A stretch of DNA of 64,000 nt from Chitinophaga sancti (lineage in GTDB: Bacteria; Bacteroidota; Bacteroidia; Chitinophagales; Chitinophagaceae). Shown piece after piece: positions 1 through 8,768 of the stretch (positions are counted from its first letter, which is position 1; each line of letters begins with the position of its first letter). The notes under the pieces were generated by a model that was not told where the DNA came from, did not search any database, and saw only the letters and a list, made by a program, of their open reading frames with translations. The stretch spans positions 7,696,501-7,760,500 of the forward strand of contig NZ_CP139972.1 of the NCBI RefSeq assembly GCF_034424315.1. The letters are read 5' to 3'. The translations under genes and the position numbers were made by a program.

Positions 1-1
1 C

Positions 2-1069
2 CTTTCTGCATGCCTGATCTTTTCTGCCTGTGGTCAGAAAACGACCCCTGTCAAACCAGTACATAAGGACCTGACCGAAATGGTTTTTGCCTCCGGTGTG
101 CTGGAAGCCGATGATCAGAATAACCTTACTGCACAAACAGATGGTTATCTCATCAAACTGGATTTTAAGGAAGGCGACATGGTAAATGCAGGTCAGCTCC
201 TGGCTGTCATTGACAATAGCCAGAATATTATCAATGCACAAAGTGCAGGCGCCCTTCATAATATTGCGAGGGAAAATACCCTGCCATCAGCGCCGGCTTT
301 ACAACAGATCAGTGCCAATATTTCGGCTGCCAAAGAAAAGCTGCGCCTCGATCAGTTGCAGGCAGACAGGTACAAACGCCTCATGGAAAGTAACAGTGTA
401 TCAAAACTGGAATATGAAAATACCCAGCTCACACTGGCCACCTCACAGGCTAACCTGAAAGCCCTGGAAGACCAGTATAATTCACAATTGGTTACTGCCA
501 GACAACAGGAAGTTTCACAACGCTCTATGAGTGAAGTGAACCGGGTGATCAAAGAACAAAACCAGATAAGGGCAGTCATCAGTGGCCAGATCTACGGGAA
601 AAAGAAACAACTGGGAGATTATGTACGTAAAGGCGATGTGATCGCCGTGATTGCCAACCCTCATCTCATCTATGCCCGCCTGAATGTAGACGAAACCAAT
701 ATGGCGAAGGTGAAGGTCGGAGAGGAAGCCGCCATCCAGCTGAATACAAACAAAGGACATATTTACAAAGGTACCGTGCATGAAATCCTGCCCTCCTTTG
801 AATCTACCAGCCAGTCTTTCATCGTTAAGGCATATTTCACAGACAGTCTCGATTTCAGGATCACAGGTACTCAACTCGAAGCCAACATCATCGTGGGCGA
901 AAAGAAGAATGTACTGGTCATACCAAGAAACTATCTGACTTACGGCAATAAGGTGGCCATCAAAGGTAAAGGACCTGTAGTCGTTCAAACCGGCATCATC
1001 TCCAACGACTGGGTAGAGGTGACTGCTGGCCTGACAGAAAATGATGAACTGGTACTTGAAAAAAAATAA
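2..1069 (+). CDS. HlyD-family periplasmic adaptor lipoprotein, 5' end outside the window
   Basis: This is a membrane-fusion (adaptor) protein of an ABC export system. The frame is open from the first bases, so the gene begins upstream of the window. The visible start reads as the end of a lipoprotein signal, with IFSAC placing the lipidated cysteine at bases 29-31. Next come a biotinyl-lipoyl-like strand (TDGYLIKLDFKEGDMV), a long helical hairpin with many Gln and Ala residues, the second lipoyl half (GQIYGKKKQLGDYVRKGDVI) and a beta-barrel region ending in EVTAGLTENDELVLEKK. That order is typical of HlyD/MacA-type adaptors. The permease and ATPase genes follow directly, so the three should form one inner-membrane transporter that hands a substrate across the periplasm. 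The substrate is not evident. The family call is firm; the exact subfamily is not. Confidence 0.85.
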   Translation, partial: LSACLIFSACGQKTTPVKPVHKDLTEMVFASGVLEADDQNNLTAQTDGYLIKLDFKEGDMVNAGQLLAVIDNSQNIINAQSAGALHNIARENTLPSAPALQQISANISAAKEKLRLDQLQADRYKRLMESNSVSKLEYENTQLTLATSQANLKALEDQYNSQLVTARQQEVSQRSMSEVNRVIKEQNQIRAVISGQIYGKKKQLGDYVRKGDVIAVIANPHLIYARLNVDETNMAKVKVGEEAAIQLNTNKGHIYKGTVHEILPSFESTSQSFIVKAYFTDSLDFRITGTQLEANIIVGEKKNVLVIPRNYLTYGNKVAIKGKGPVVVQTGIISNDWVEVTAGLTENDELVLEKK

Positions 1070-1072
1070 GTG

Positions 1073-2311
1073 ATGAGATACCGCCATAATATTAATTCCG
1101 AAATCTCCATGACGTATATCGTCACGAAGAAAAAGCTGACCCTGGTAGCGGCATTGGGCGTAACGATCGGGATTGCCATCTACATCTTCATGAACTCGAT
1201 GATGGTGGGTTTTGACAAAAAATCCACAGAGCTGGTATTCAGAAGTACCGCGCACATCCGGGTGTACAAAGATGAGGTGATGAGCCTGCCTTTACTGCCT
1301 GCAAAAGGCAACAAGGTGCCGGTTATCATTAACCCCAGCGTCGTACCGGAAAGTGATAAGATCGTAGACCCTGAAAAAATCATCTCCCTGCTGAGACAGC
1401 AGCCGGATGTAACACTGGTAACCCCGCAGGTTACAGTCAGTGTATTTTACAATAACGGCAAATCCCAGATCACAGGTAGTTCTTATGGGGTACGGATCTC
1501 TGAAGCGGATAGGATGTTCAATATTGCCACCACGGTAGTGGAAGGCTCCATCGAGGACCTGAAGAATACCCCCAATGGTATTTTGCTGGGAGTAGGAGTC
1601 GCCGCCAAAATGAGCGTGCGGCCAGGGGATAATATCAGCATTACTTCCTCCCGGAATGTTACCAAAGTGATGAAGGTAGTAGGTCTTTTCCAGTCCAACA
1701 ACTCCCAGATAGATAAAACCAAGTCCTACATCAATATCAGCGCTGCCCAGCAACTGCTGCAGGAAGGCCCGGAATATGTAAGCGACATCAACATATCAGT
1801 GATTAACCCAGATAAGGCACCGAACTACTCGGCTAAATTCTCTGACCTGACAGGATATAAAGCTGAGGACTGGAAAGCGGCTAATGCCACCCTGGTAGCA
1901 GCTGCCAATATGCGCCGGATCATGATCACGGTAATTGCATTGTCTATCCTGCTGGTAGCAGGGTTTGGTATCTACAATATCCTCAATATGACTATTACAC
2001 AGAAAATCAATGATATAGCTATTCTGAAAGCCATGGGTTTCAGGGGCCGCGATGTAGTACGTATTTTCGTACAACAGGCCATGATCATTGGTATGATTGG
2101 TATATTGATGGGGGTAATACTGGCCGCATTACTGGTCTTCCAGTTATCCAGAACCTATGTAGGCGGCGATATTGGTTATTTTCCTATTCGCTTTGAGTGG
2201 TCAGTGTTCTTCAGAGGACTCATTTTCGGACTGATCGTTACCCTGGGTGCGGGATACATTCCTGCTAAAAAAGCGGCAAACGTAGACCCGGTATCTATTT
2301 TCAGGCGGTAA
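1073..2311 (+). CDS. ABC transporter permease, FtsX/MacB/LolE type
   Basis: This is an inner-membrane permease of about 412 residues. It has one N-terminal membrane segment (VAALGVTIGIAIYIF), a periplasmic domain of roughly 230 residues, and three C-terminal segments with the FtsX-type core (ILNMTITQKINDIAILKAMG). This is the plan of MacB/LolCE-type mechanotransmission transporters, which do not move substrate through the membrane but push it along the periplasm. An ATG at 1073 was preferred to the GTG at 1070. The gene starts 3 bases after the adaptor stop and 11 bases before the ATPase gene, so the three are an operon. Lipoprotein release, or export of a peptide or drug, are both possible. 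Confidence 0.85.
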   Translation: MRYRHNINSEISMTYIVTKKKLTLVAALGVTIGIAIYIFMNSMMVGFDKKSTELVFRSTAHIRVYKDEVMSLPLLPAKGNKVPVIINPSVVPESDKIVDPEKIISLLRQQPDVTLVTPQVTVSVFYNNGKSQITGSSYGVRISEADRMFNIATTVVEGSIEDLKNTPNGILLGVGVAAKMSVRPGDNISITSSRNVTKVMKVVGLFQSNNSQIDKTKSYINISAAQQLLQEGPEYVSDINISVINPDKAPNYSAKFSDLTGYKAEDWKAANATLVAAANMRRIMITVIALSILLVAGFGIYNILNMTITQKINDIAILKAMGFRGRDVVRIFVQQAMIIGMIGILMGVILAALLVFQLSRTYVGGDIGYFPIRFEWSVFFRGLIFGLIVTLGAGYIPAKKAANVDPVSIFRR

Positions 2312-2322
2312 AAATTACGACT

Positions 2323-3024
2323 ATGCAAAGAGAGCTCATGCTGGAAGCGGAAAAGATCGGGAAATATTTTTACGACCCGATAAAATTTAAAGTACTGAAT
2401 GATATTTCTTTTAAAGTATATAGAGGAGAATTTGTAACATTGGTGGGTAAATCAGGAAGTGGGAAGTCCACCTTACTATATATCCTGAGCACAATGGATA
2501 CTGATTATGAAGGGAAACTGCACATTCACGGGCAGCTGACCACAGGGCAAAAACAAAACTCCCTGGCGGCCCTCCGGAATGAGAAGATTGGATTTGTATT
2601 TCAGTTCCATTATCTTTTACCCGAATTTAGCTGCCTGAAGAATGTGATGATCCCGGCATTACGCCTGGGAAGATATTCCAGGCAGGAAATAGAAGAAAGG
2701 GCCTATCAGAAACTAACCCTGCTGGGATTACAGGATCAGGCACTAAAACCGGCCTCCAAACTATCCGGAGGTCAGCAGCAAAGGGTCGCCATTGCCAGGG
2801 CCCTGATTAACGATCCCCTGATCATAATGGGAGATGAGCCGACAGGAAACCTTGATTCAAAGAATTCACAGATCGTATTCGATACATTTAAACAACTGGC
2901 GCACGAATATAACCAGACGATCATAGCAGTGACGCATGATAATGATTTTGCAGAACGCTCTGACCGTACTATTGAAATGCAGGACGGGGTAATCATTTCT
3001 ACTGCAAGGGAGTTTGGAAAATAG
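2323..3024 (+). CDS. ABC transporter ATP-binding protein, LolD/MacB type
   Basis: This is the cytoplasmic ATPase of the preceding permease. The 233-residue protein has a Walker A motif GKSGSGKST near residue 43, the signature LSGGQQQRVAIARA near 146, a Walker B motif LIIMGDEPTGNLD near 165 and a switch histidine (AVTHD). The length and the DEPTGNLD form are typical of the LolD/MacB/FtsE group. It is the last gene of the adaptor-permease-ATPase unit. The TonB receptor 75 bases downstream could be co-transcribed, because no clear terminator lies between them. Confidence 0.9.
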   Translation: MQRELMLEAEKIGKYFYDPIKFKVLNDISFKVYRGEFVTLVGKSGSGKSTLLYILSTMDTDYEGKLHIHGQLTTGQKQNSLAALRNEKIGFVFQFHYLLPEFSCLKNVMIPALRLGRYSRQEIEERAYQKLTLLGLQDQALKPASKLSGGQQQRVAIARALINDPLIIMGDEPTGNLDSKNSQIVFDTFKQLAHEYNQTIIAVTHDNDFAERSDRTIEMQDGVIISTAREFGK

Positions 3025-3098
3025 GAACTGCAACAGTAAGCCTTGAAAAAACAAAACCCGAAGGTGGTACTGCCGGACGCGGTGGTACTATCACAACA

Positions 3099-5426
3099 AT
3101 GAATATGAGTAAGTCTTTTATCGTTGCCTGCTGCTTGTTATTGTCATGTATGGGAGTGGTAGCGCAGGCAAAGTTTACTATCAGCGGAACCATCAGATCA
3201 AAGAAGACCGGGGAAACCATCATTGGTGCTACCGTGCACGTAGCAGGTCAATCCATCGGAACTGTCAGCAATGAGTACGGCTTTTATTCTCTTACGCTGC
3301 CCGAAGGTACCTATACCATAGAGTTCAGTACCGTAGGACTGCAAGCGGTACAGGAAGAGATTGTATTGACGGAAAATACAAGCAGGAACATTGCCCTGCA
3401 CGATGCGGCGCAATCCCTAAGATCCGTGACGATTACCGCCAATAGTAAACAGCGTAATCTTAGTACACCCCAGATGGGTATGGAGCAGCTGACCACAAAA
3501 GAGATGAAGAATATTCCGGTCCTGCTGGGTGAAAAAGATGTACTGAAAACGATCCAGTTGCTGCCGGGTATTAAATCTGCCGGCGATGGCAACAGCGGTT
3601 TCTATGTGAGGGGCGGCGCAGCAGACCAAAACCTGATCTTACTGGATGAAGCACCGGTGTATAATGCTTCGCATCTGTTCGGTTTCTTTTCTACATTCAA
3701 TTCTGATGCCATCAAGGATGTGACGGTATACAAGGGAGGTATGCCCGCACAATACGGTGGCAGGTTATCGTCCGTATTGGATATAAAAATGAATGATGGC
3801 AATAACCAGGACTACAATGTAAGTGGTGGTATTGGCCTGATCTCCTCCAAAGTAAATATTGAAGGCCCTTTACAGAAGGATAAATCCTCTTTCCTTGTAT
3901 CTGCCAGAAGAACTTATGTCGATCTTTTCCTGCGTTTATCCAACGACTCATCTATTAAAAATAACACCCTCTATTTTTATGACCTCAATGCCAAGCTGAA
4001 TTACCAGCTAAGTAAGCGTGACCGCTTGTTTGCTTCCGGGTATTTTGGGGCGGATAACCTTGTTGTGGGGAATAACTTCGGTTTAAAATGGGGAAATGCA
4101 ACTGGTACCCTGAGGTGGAACCATATCTTCAGCAGTAAGCTATTTTCAAACACTTCCCTGATCTTTAGTAACTACGATTACAAGATCAATGTGAAGAGTG
4201 GCGCGAATGATGTCAATATCTTTTCCCAGATCCGTGACTGGAACCTGAAGGAAGAACTACAGTATTATATCAGCCAGCGACATAACCTACGCATTGGTTT
4301 CAATACCATCTATCATACCATGCGCCCCGGAGAAATCTCTTCCACAGCGCAGTCCAATTTTAACTCATCCCGTTTGCAGCAGCGCTATTCATGGGAGAAT
4401 GCCGTGTATGTATCAGATGTATGGAAAGCAACAGACAAACTGGACCTGTCTTATGGTGCAAGACTGACCGCATTCAGTATCCTGGGTGCCGGTGACTTTT
4501 TTAATATTGACAAAGACGGGAATATCCTGGATACCCTGCATTACAAAAGCGGGGATTTCGTAAAGACTTATATTAACCTGGAACCCAGGCTGGCAGTAAG
4601 CTATAAACTAACCAGTATATCTTCTATCAAAGCTTCGTATGCCCGTAATGTACAGAACCTGCACCTGATATCAAATAGTACATCGTCCAGTCCAACAGAC
4701 CGCTGGGTAGCAAGTACGAATATCATCAGGCCTGAGATTTCCGACCAGGTATCACTGGGTTATTATAAAAACCTTGCCGGCAATAAATACGAGTTGACAG
4801 TAGAAACCTATTATAAGACTATGCAGCACCAGATTGATTACAGGGATGGGGCTGATGTATTGAATAATGATGCCATAGAAACCCAGCTGTTATTTGGGAA
4901 AGGACGTGCATATGGAATAGAATGGCTGATGAAAAAGAAAGCAGGCCGGTTTACCGGCTGGGTAAGTTACACATTGTCAAAAACAGAAAGACAGATAGAT
5001 GGTATTAATAGCGGTCAATGGTATAATTCCCGGCAGGACAGGACACACGACATTGCAGTAGTGGGAATGTACCAGCTGAGCGAGAAATGGTCAGTAAGTG
5101 CCAGCTGGGTATATTATACGGGGGATGCGGTCACCTTCCCCAGTGGAAAATACCTGATCAGTAATACCGTGTATTATTACTATACAGAGCGGAATGGCTA
5201 CCGTATGCCGGCTTATCACAGGCTGGATCTGGGGGCTACGAAACAATTACGCAAACGGGGCAGGTATTCATCAGAGTTATCCTTTAGTCTTTATAATGCG
5301 TATGGCAGGGAGAATGCATACACCATTACATTCAGGCAGAATAAGGATGACAGGAATAAAACGGAAGCAGTGAGAACGTCTCTGTTTAGGTTTGTACCTT
5401 CTATATCATACAACTTTAAATTCTAA
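3099..5426 (+). CDS. TonB-dependent receptor with N-terminal carboxypeptidase-regulatory-like domain
   Basis: This outer-membrane receptor of 775 residues has a signal peptide (ending GVVAQA), a CarboxypepD_reg-like Ig fold (FTISGTIRSKKTGETIIGAT, about 25-105), a plug domain (LLPGIKSAGDGNSGFYVRGG, then LILLDEAPVYNASHLFGFFS, about 120-235) and a 22-strand-type barrel ending in the aromatic tail ISYNFKF. It takes up an unknown ligand across the outer membrane using TonB energy. It overlaps the DUF4249 gene by one base, a pairing common in Bacteroidota. It is shorter than SusC proteins, and the partner is DUF4249 rather than SusD. The upstream leader carries a short direct repeat (ggtggtact at 3063 and 3081) of unknown meaning. 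Confidence 0.9.
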   Translation: MNMSKSFIVACCLLLSCMGVVAQAKFTISGTIRSKKTGETIIGATVHVAGQSIGTVSNEYGFYSLTLPEGTYTIEFSTVGLQAVQEEIVLTENTSRNIALHDAAQSLRSVTITANSKQRNLSTPQMGMEQLTTKEMKNIPVLLGEKDVLKTIQLLPGIKSAGDGNSGFYVRGGAADQNLILLDEAPVYNASHLFGFFSTFNSDAIKDVTVYKGGMPAQYGGRLSSVLDIKMNDGNNQDYNVSGGIGLISSKVNIEGPLQKDKSSFLVSARRTYVDLFLRLSNDSSIKNNTLYFYDLNAKLNYQLSKRDRLFASGYFGADNLVVGNNFGLKWGNATGTLRWNHIFSSKLFSNTSLIFSNYDYKINVKSGANDVNIFSQIRDWNLKEELQYYISQRHNLRIGFNTIYHTMRPGEISSTAQSNFNSSRLQQRYSWENAVYVSDVWKATDKLDLSYGARLTAFSILGAGDFFNIDKDGNILDTLHYKSGDFVKTYINLEPRLAVSYKLTSISSIKASYARNVQNLHLISNSTSSSPTDRWVASTNIIRPEISDQVSLGYYKNLAGNKYELTVETYYKTMQHQIDYRDGADVLNNDAIETQLLFGKGRAYGIEWLMKKKAGRFTGWVSYTLSKTERQIDGINSGQWYNSRQDRTHDIAVVGMYQLSEKWSVSASWVYYTGDAVTFPSGKYLISNTVYYYYTERNGYRMPAYHRLDLGATKQLRKRGRYSSELSFSLYNAYGRENAYTITFRQNKDDRNKTEAVRTSLFRFVPSISYNFKF

Positions 5427-6241
5427 TGAAAATGAAGCAGTTGTTGTATATCGCGATAGTAATTACCTGTTTTTGCGCCTGTGAGAAGGTGATAGATATT
5501 AATTTGAATAATGCGGCGAAGAAGTATGTGGTAGAGGGGTATGTAACGGATGGCGTGAATGGAGTAAGGGTAAGAATTTCGCAAACGATGAATATTGAGG
5601 ACGCCAATACATTTCAGGGGATCAGTGGAGCGAAGGTCATCATTACAGCAGATGGTACGACTCAATATGTATTGAGTGAATCTACTACAAAACCGGGTAT
5701 ATATGCTTCAAGCTCCTTTAGAGGCGCGGTAGGGCATACTTATAGCATGTATGTACAGGTAGGAACAGATACGTTCAGTGCGGTATCTACAATGCCGCGG
5801 GAAGTTTATTTTGATAGCCTGAGACTACAGGACAGGGTGGTGTTTGGAAAAACCAGGAGGGTGCCGGCGGTATTTTATACAGATCCGGACGGGAAGGGGA
5901 ATTCTTATCATTTTATTGAGTGGCGGAACAGGGTAAAGGAGAGTACGATCTTTGTGAGGAATGATGATAATACGGATGGAAGGAGTTTGAATATACAACT
6001 GGTATCGTTTAGTAGTAATAGTGATGATGACAGTAAGCAGATAAAAAAGGGGGATACAATACGGGTAGAGATGCAATGTATCGATGCAGCAATGTATAAA
6101 TATTGGTATAGCCTGGATGCGGGATCAACGGGAGAGGGGATGAGTGCTACGCCGGCGAATGCAGTGTCGAATATCAGGGGAGGTGCGCTGGGCTATTTTA
6201 GTGCGCATAGTGTGCAAGCCAGGACGATCGTAGCGGATTAA
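5426..6241 (+). CDS. DUF4249 family lipoprotein
   Basis: This is a lipoprotein of 271 residues whose lipobox is CFCAC near residue 18. An Ig-like segment follows (KKYVVEGYVTDGVNGVRVRI), and the C-terminal motif NIRGGALGYFSAHSV is typical of the DUF4249 family. Members usually sit directly after a TonB receptor and are thought to be its surface-exposed or periplasmic partner, but no biochemical role is established. The ATG overlaps the last base of the receptor stop codon, so translation is probably coupled. The gene uses many AGG and GGA codons. An 11-bp hairpin overlaps its stop codon. Confidence 0.82.
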   Translation: MKMKQLLYIAIVITCFCACEKVIDINLNNAAKKYVVEGYVTDGVNGVRVRISQTMNIEDANTFQGISGAKVIITADGTTQYVLSESTTKPGIYASSSFRGAVGHTYSMYVQVGTDTFSAVSTMPREVYFDSLRLQDRVVFGKTRRVPAVFYTDPDGKGNSYHFIEWRNRVKESTIFVRNDDNTDGRSLNIQLVSFSSNSDDDSKQIKKGDTIRVEMQCIDAAMYKYWYSLDAGSTGEGMSATPANAVSNIRGGALGYFSAHSVQARTIVAD

Positions 6242-6281
6242 TGATTTCAATCCGTCACTCCCGAGACAGGTTGAAATCATT
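6240..6281 (+). terminator. Stem-loop at the end of the receptor/DUF4249 operon
   Basis: The 11-bp arm aatgatttcaa (6240-6250) pairs perfectly with ttgaaatcatt (6271-6281) across a 20-base loop. The left arm overlaps the DUF4249 stop codon. A weakly T-rich stretch follows. It probably ends this operon before the cyd promoter. Confidence 0.55.
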
Positions 6282-6345
6282 ATTTACCCCTAAAAACTAC
6301 CATCTTTAACATGACTTTTATCATCCTCCCATAATCTAGATTTAG

Positions 6346-6353
6346 TAGCTTTG
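6346..6353 (+). promoter_or_regulatory. Bacteroidota -7 promoter box for cydAB
   Basis: TAGCTTTG fits the Bacteroidota housekeeping -7 consensus TAnnTTTG exactly and lies 24 bases before the cydA ATG. No good TTTG -33 element was found at the usual distance, so the call rests on the -7 box and its position. Confidence 0.5.
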
Positions 6354-6377
6354 ACCCCGTAATAATTCATCGCGCCA

Positions 6378-7700
6378 ATGAACGATTTTTTAGCGGCCAG
6401 ATCACAAATGGCTTTATCGTTAGGTTTTCATATTGTCTTCTCCTGTATCGGCATGGTCATGCCTTTCTTTATGGCCATCGCTCACTTTCTTTATATTCGA
6501 ACAGGCAATGATATTTATAAGAACATCACCCGTGCCTGGAGCAAGGGCGTAGCCATCTTTTTTGCTACAGGCGCCGTATCCGGCACCGTATTATCATTTG
6601 AACTCGGCCTCCTTTGGCCTGGATTCATGAAACATGCCGGCCCAATCTTTGGCATGCCCTTCTCCCTCGAAGGCACTGCTTTCTTCATAGAAGCCATCGC
6701 CCTGGGTTTCTTCCTCTATGGCTGGGGGCGGTTTAACCAGTGGTTCCACTGGATCACCGGCGTTGTAGTCGGCATCAGCGGCCTGGTATCCGGCATCCTC
6801 GTAGTTGCTGCCAATGCATGGATGAATAGCCCGGCAGGATTCGATTTCGTAAACGGACAATACCTGAATATAGATCCTATCAAAGCTATGTTCAACGATG
6901 CATGGTTCTCCCAGGCATTACACATGTGTATCGCCGCCTTTGCAGCAACCGGTTTTGCGGTAGCAGGTATCCATGCCCTCATGATCTTAAGAAAAAGAAA
7001 TATCGCCTTCCATACCACGGCTTTTAGAATACCTGCATTATTTGCCTGTATTGCGGCAATACTGCAACCCCTGAGCGGAGATATCTCAGCAAAAGACGTG
7101 GCGCGCAGACAGCCTGCAAAGCTGGCCGCCATGGAAGCCCATTTTAAGACCGAACCAGCCTCTCCGCTTGTACTTGGAGGTATGCCTGACCCGGTGGCAA
7201 AAGAAGTGAAATATGGTGTCGAAATACCCGGTTTACTGAGTTTTATGGTGTACAGTGATTTTCATACCCCGGTGAAAGGCCTGGATCAGATCCCTGAAAA
7301 TGACCAGCCGCCAGTTGCCATCACCCACTACGCTTTCCAGATCATGGTAGGCCTGGGTATGATCATGCTGGGAATAGCCTTGTGTTATTTCGTAGCCATC
7401 ATCAGGAAAAAAAGCTGGCTCCGCATGCCCTGGCTGCTTCGCCTGTTTGTGATCGCCACCCCGATGGGATTCATTGCCGTGGAAGCTGGTTGGACCGTAA
7501 CAGAAGTAGGCCGCCAACCCTGGATCATCAATGGGGTGATGCGCACCGCTGATGCTGTCACACCAATGCCGGGGATTGCTTATTCTTTTTACATCTTCAC
7601 AGCGGTGTACATTTCGCTGTCTCTGATAGTGACCTTCCTCCTGTACAGGCAGATCCGGATGGTACCTGAGATTTATGATATTCAAACTCCTTCATTATGA
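6378..7700 (+). CDS. cydA: Cytochrome bd quinol oxidase subunit I
   Basis: CydA binds hemes b558, b595 and d, oxidises quinol and reduces O2 to water. The 440-residue protein starts MNDFLAARSQMALSLGFHI, and the conserved His of this first helix is visible. It also has the heme-ligand regions EGTAFFIEAIALGFFLYGW and GWTVTEVGRQPW. The C-terminal Q-loop insertion of E. coli CydA is absent, so this is the short Q-loop (CydA') form usual in Bacteroidota and Firmicutes. cydB overlaps by four bases (ATGA). A -7 box lies 24 bases upstream. The role is high-affinity respiration under low oxygen. No CydX-like peptide or cydCD gene is seen nearby. Confidence 0.95.
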   Translation: MNDFLAARSQMALSLGFHIVFSCIGMVMPFFMAIAHFLYIRTGNDIYKNITRAWSKGVAIFFATGAVSGTVLSFELGLLWPGFMKHAGPIFGMPFSLEGTAFFIEAIALGFFLYGWGRFNQWFHWITGVVVGISGLVSGILVVAANAWMNSPAGFDFVNGQYLNIDPIKAMFNDAWFSQALHMCIAAFAATGFAVAGIHALMILRKRNIAFHTTAFRIPALFACIAAILQPLSGDISAKDVARRQPAKLAAMEAHFKTEPASPLVLGGMPDPVAKEVKYGVEIPGLLSFMVYSDFHTPVKGLDQIPENDQPPVAITHYAFQIMVGLGMIMLGIALCYFVAIIRKKSWLRMPWLLRLFVIATPMGFIAVEAGWTVTEVGRQPWIINGVMRTADAVTPMPGIAYSFYIFTAVYISLSLIVTFLLYRQIRMVPEIYDIQTPSL

Positions 7701-8713
7701 TATTTGTAGTAATGGCTTATTTATGGGCTGCCATCCTGTTGTATATATTGTTAGGAGGAGCTGATTTCGGTGCAGGGATCATAGAACTGTTTACATCAGA
7801 AAAGAACAAGGCATATACCCGCAGTACAATGTACCAGGCCATCGGGCCTATCTGGGAAGCGAACCATATGTGGCTGATCATTGCCATCGTGGTATTGTTT
7901 GTCGGTTTCCCGGAAATCTATACCACCGTATCTACACATCTGCATATACCACTGTTGATCATGTTATTTGGAATTATCGCCCGTGGCACTGCCTTTACAT
8001 TCAGGCACTACGATGCGGTGAAAGATAACATGCAGAATGTATACAACCGCATCTTTGTCTACTCCAGTTTCGTTACACCTTTCTTTTTGGGAGTGATAGC
8101 AGGTAGTGCAGTGTCAGGTAGAATAGACCCGGACGCGAATAATTTTCTGGATGCATATGTCTATACCTGGCTGAACTGGTTCTCGGTAACTGTAGGATTT
8201 TTCACAGTAGCGATCTGCGGTTACCTGGCTGCCATATTTATCATCGGTGAAACTGATGATGATAACAGTCGGGTAAGATTTATCAGGAAGGCCAGGCAAA
8301 TGAACCTGGCGGCAGCGGTATTCGGTGCGCTGGTATTCTGGGCCGCACATGCAGAAGGCATCCCTTTGGACAAATGGATCTTTGATAATCCGATCGGGAT
8401 CATTGCCATCATAGCGGCTGTATTATCACTAGGTATGTTATGGTACCTGTTGCTGAAAAAAGGTAAGGTGATCATCATCCGTGTACTGGCTGGTTTCCAG
8501 GTGACGATGATCCTCCTGGCAATCACCATGCGGCATTATCCTAATATCGTGATCCTGAAAGGTGGCAGGTATTTGTCACTGCTGGAACATGCCGGACAGG
8601 AGAAAACGATCCATTCACTGGCAATGGCTTTATTGCTGGGAAGTATATTGATTTTACCTGCTTTATTTTATTTGTTGTATAGTTTCAGAAAGAGTGATGC
8701 AGTAGAACATTAA
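7697..8713 (+). CDS. cydB: Cytochrome bd quinol oxidase subunit II
   Basis: CydB is the non-heme-catalytic membrane partner of CydA. The 338-residue protein has about eight membrane helices. It contains the family's N-terminal block (LLGGADFGAGIIELF) and the conserved AIGPIWEANHMWLI segment. Its start overlaps the cydA stop (ATGA), which points to translational coupling. A strong bidirectional terminator follows at once. Confidence 0.95.
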   Translation: MIFVVMAYLWAAILLYILLGGADFGAGIIELFTSEKNKAYTRSTMYQAIGPIWEANHMWLIIAIVVLFVGFPEIYTTVSTHLHIPLLIMLFGIIARGTAFTFRHYDAVKDNMQNVYNRIFVYSSFVTPFFLGVIAGSAVSGRIDPDANNFLDAYVYTWLNWFSVTVGFFTVAICGYLAAIFIIGETDDDNSRVRFIRKARQMNLAAAVFGALVFWAAHAEGIPLDKWIFDNPIGIIAIIAAVLSLGMLWYLLLKKGKVIIIRVLAGFQVTMILLAITMRHYPNIVILKGGRYLSLLEHAGQEKTIHSLAMALLLGSILILPALFYLLYSFRKSDAVEH

Positions 8714-8715
8714 AT

Positions 8716-8753
8716 AAAAATGGCTGCTTCAGCATATTGAAGCAGCCATTTTT
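8716..8753. terminator. Bidirectional terminator between cydB and the cytochrome c gene
   Basis: aaaaatggctgcttca (8716-8731) pairs perfectly with tgaagcagccattttt (8738-8753) around a 6-base loop. The A-run on one side and T-run on the other let it end transcription in both directions, as expected between two convergent genes. Confidence 0.9.
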
Positions 8754-8768
8754 ATATTAAGGATAAAA

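Noticed and set aside
515..1255. Long minus-strand open frame across the adaptor and permease genes
   Set aside because: It is antisense to two clear genes, has a low-complexity His/Asp-rich composition typical of a shadow frame, and has no signal or motif.
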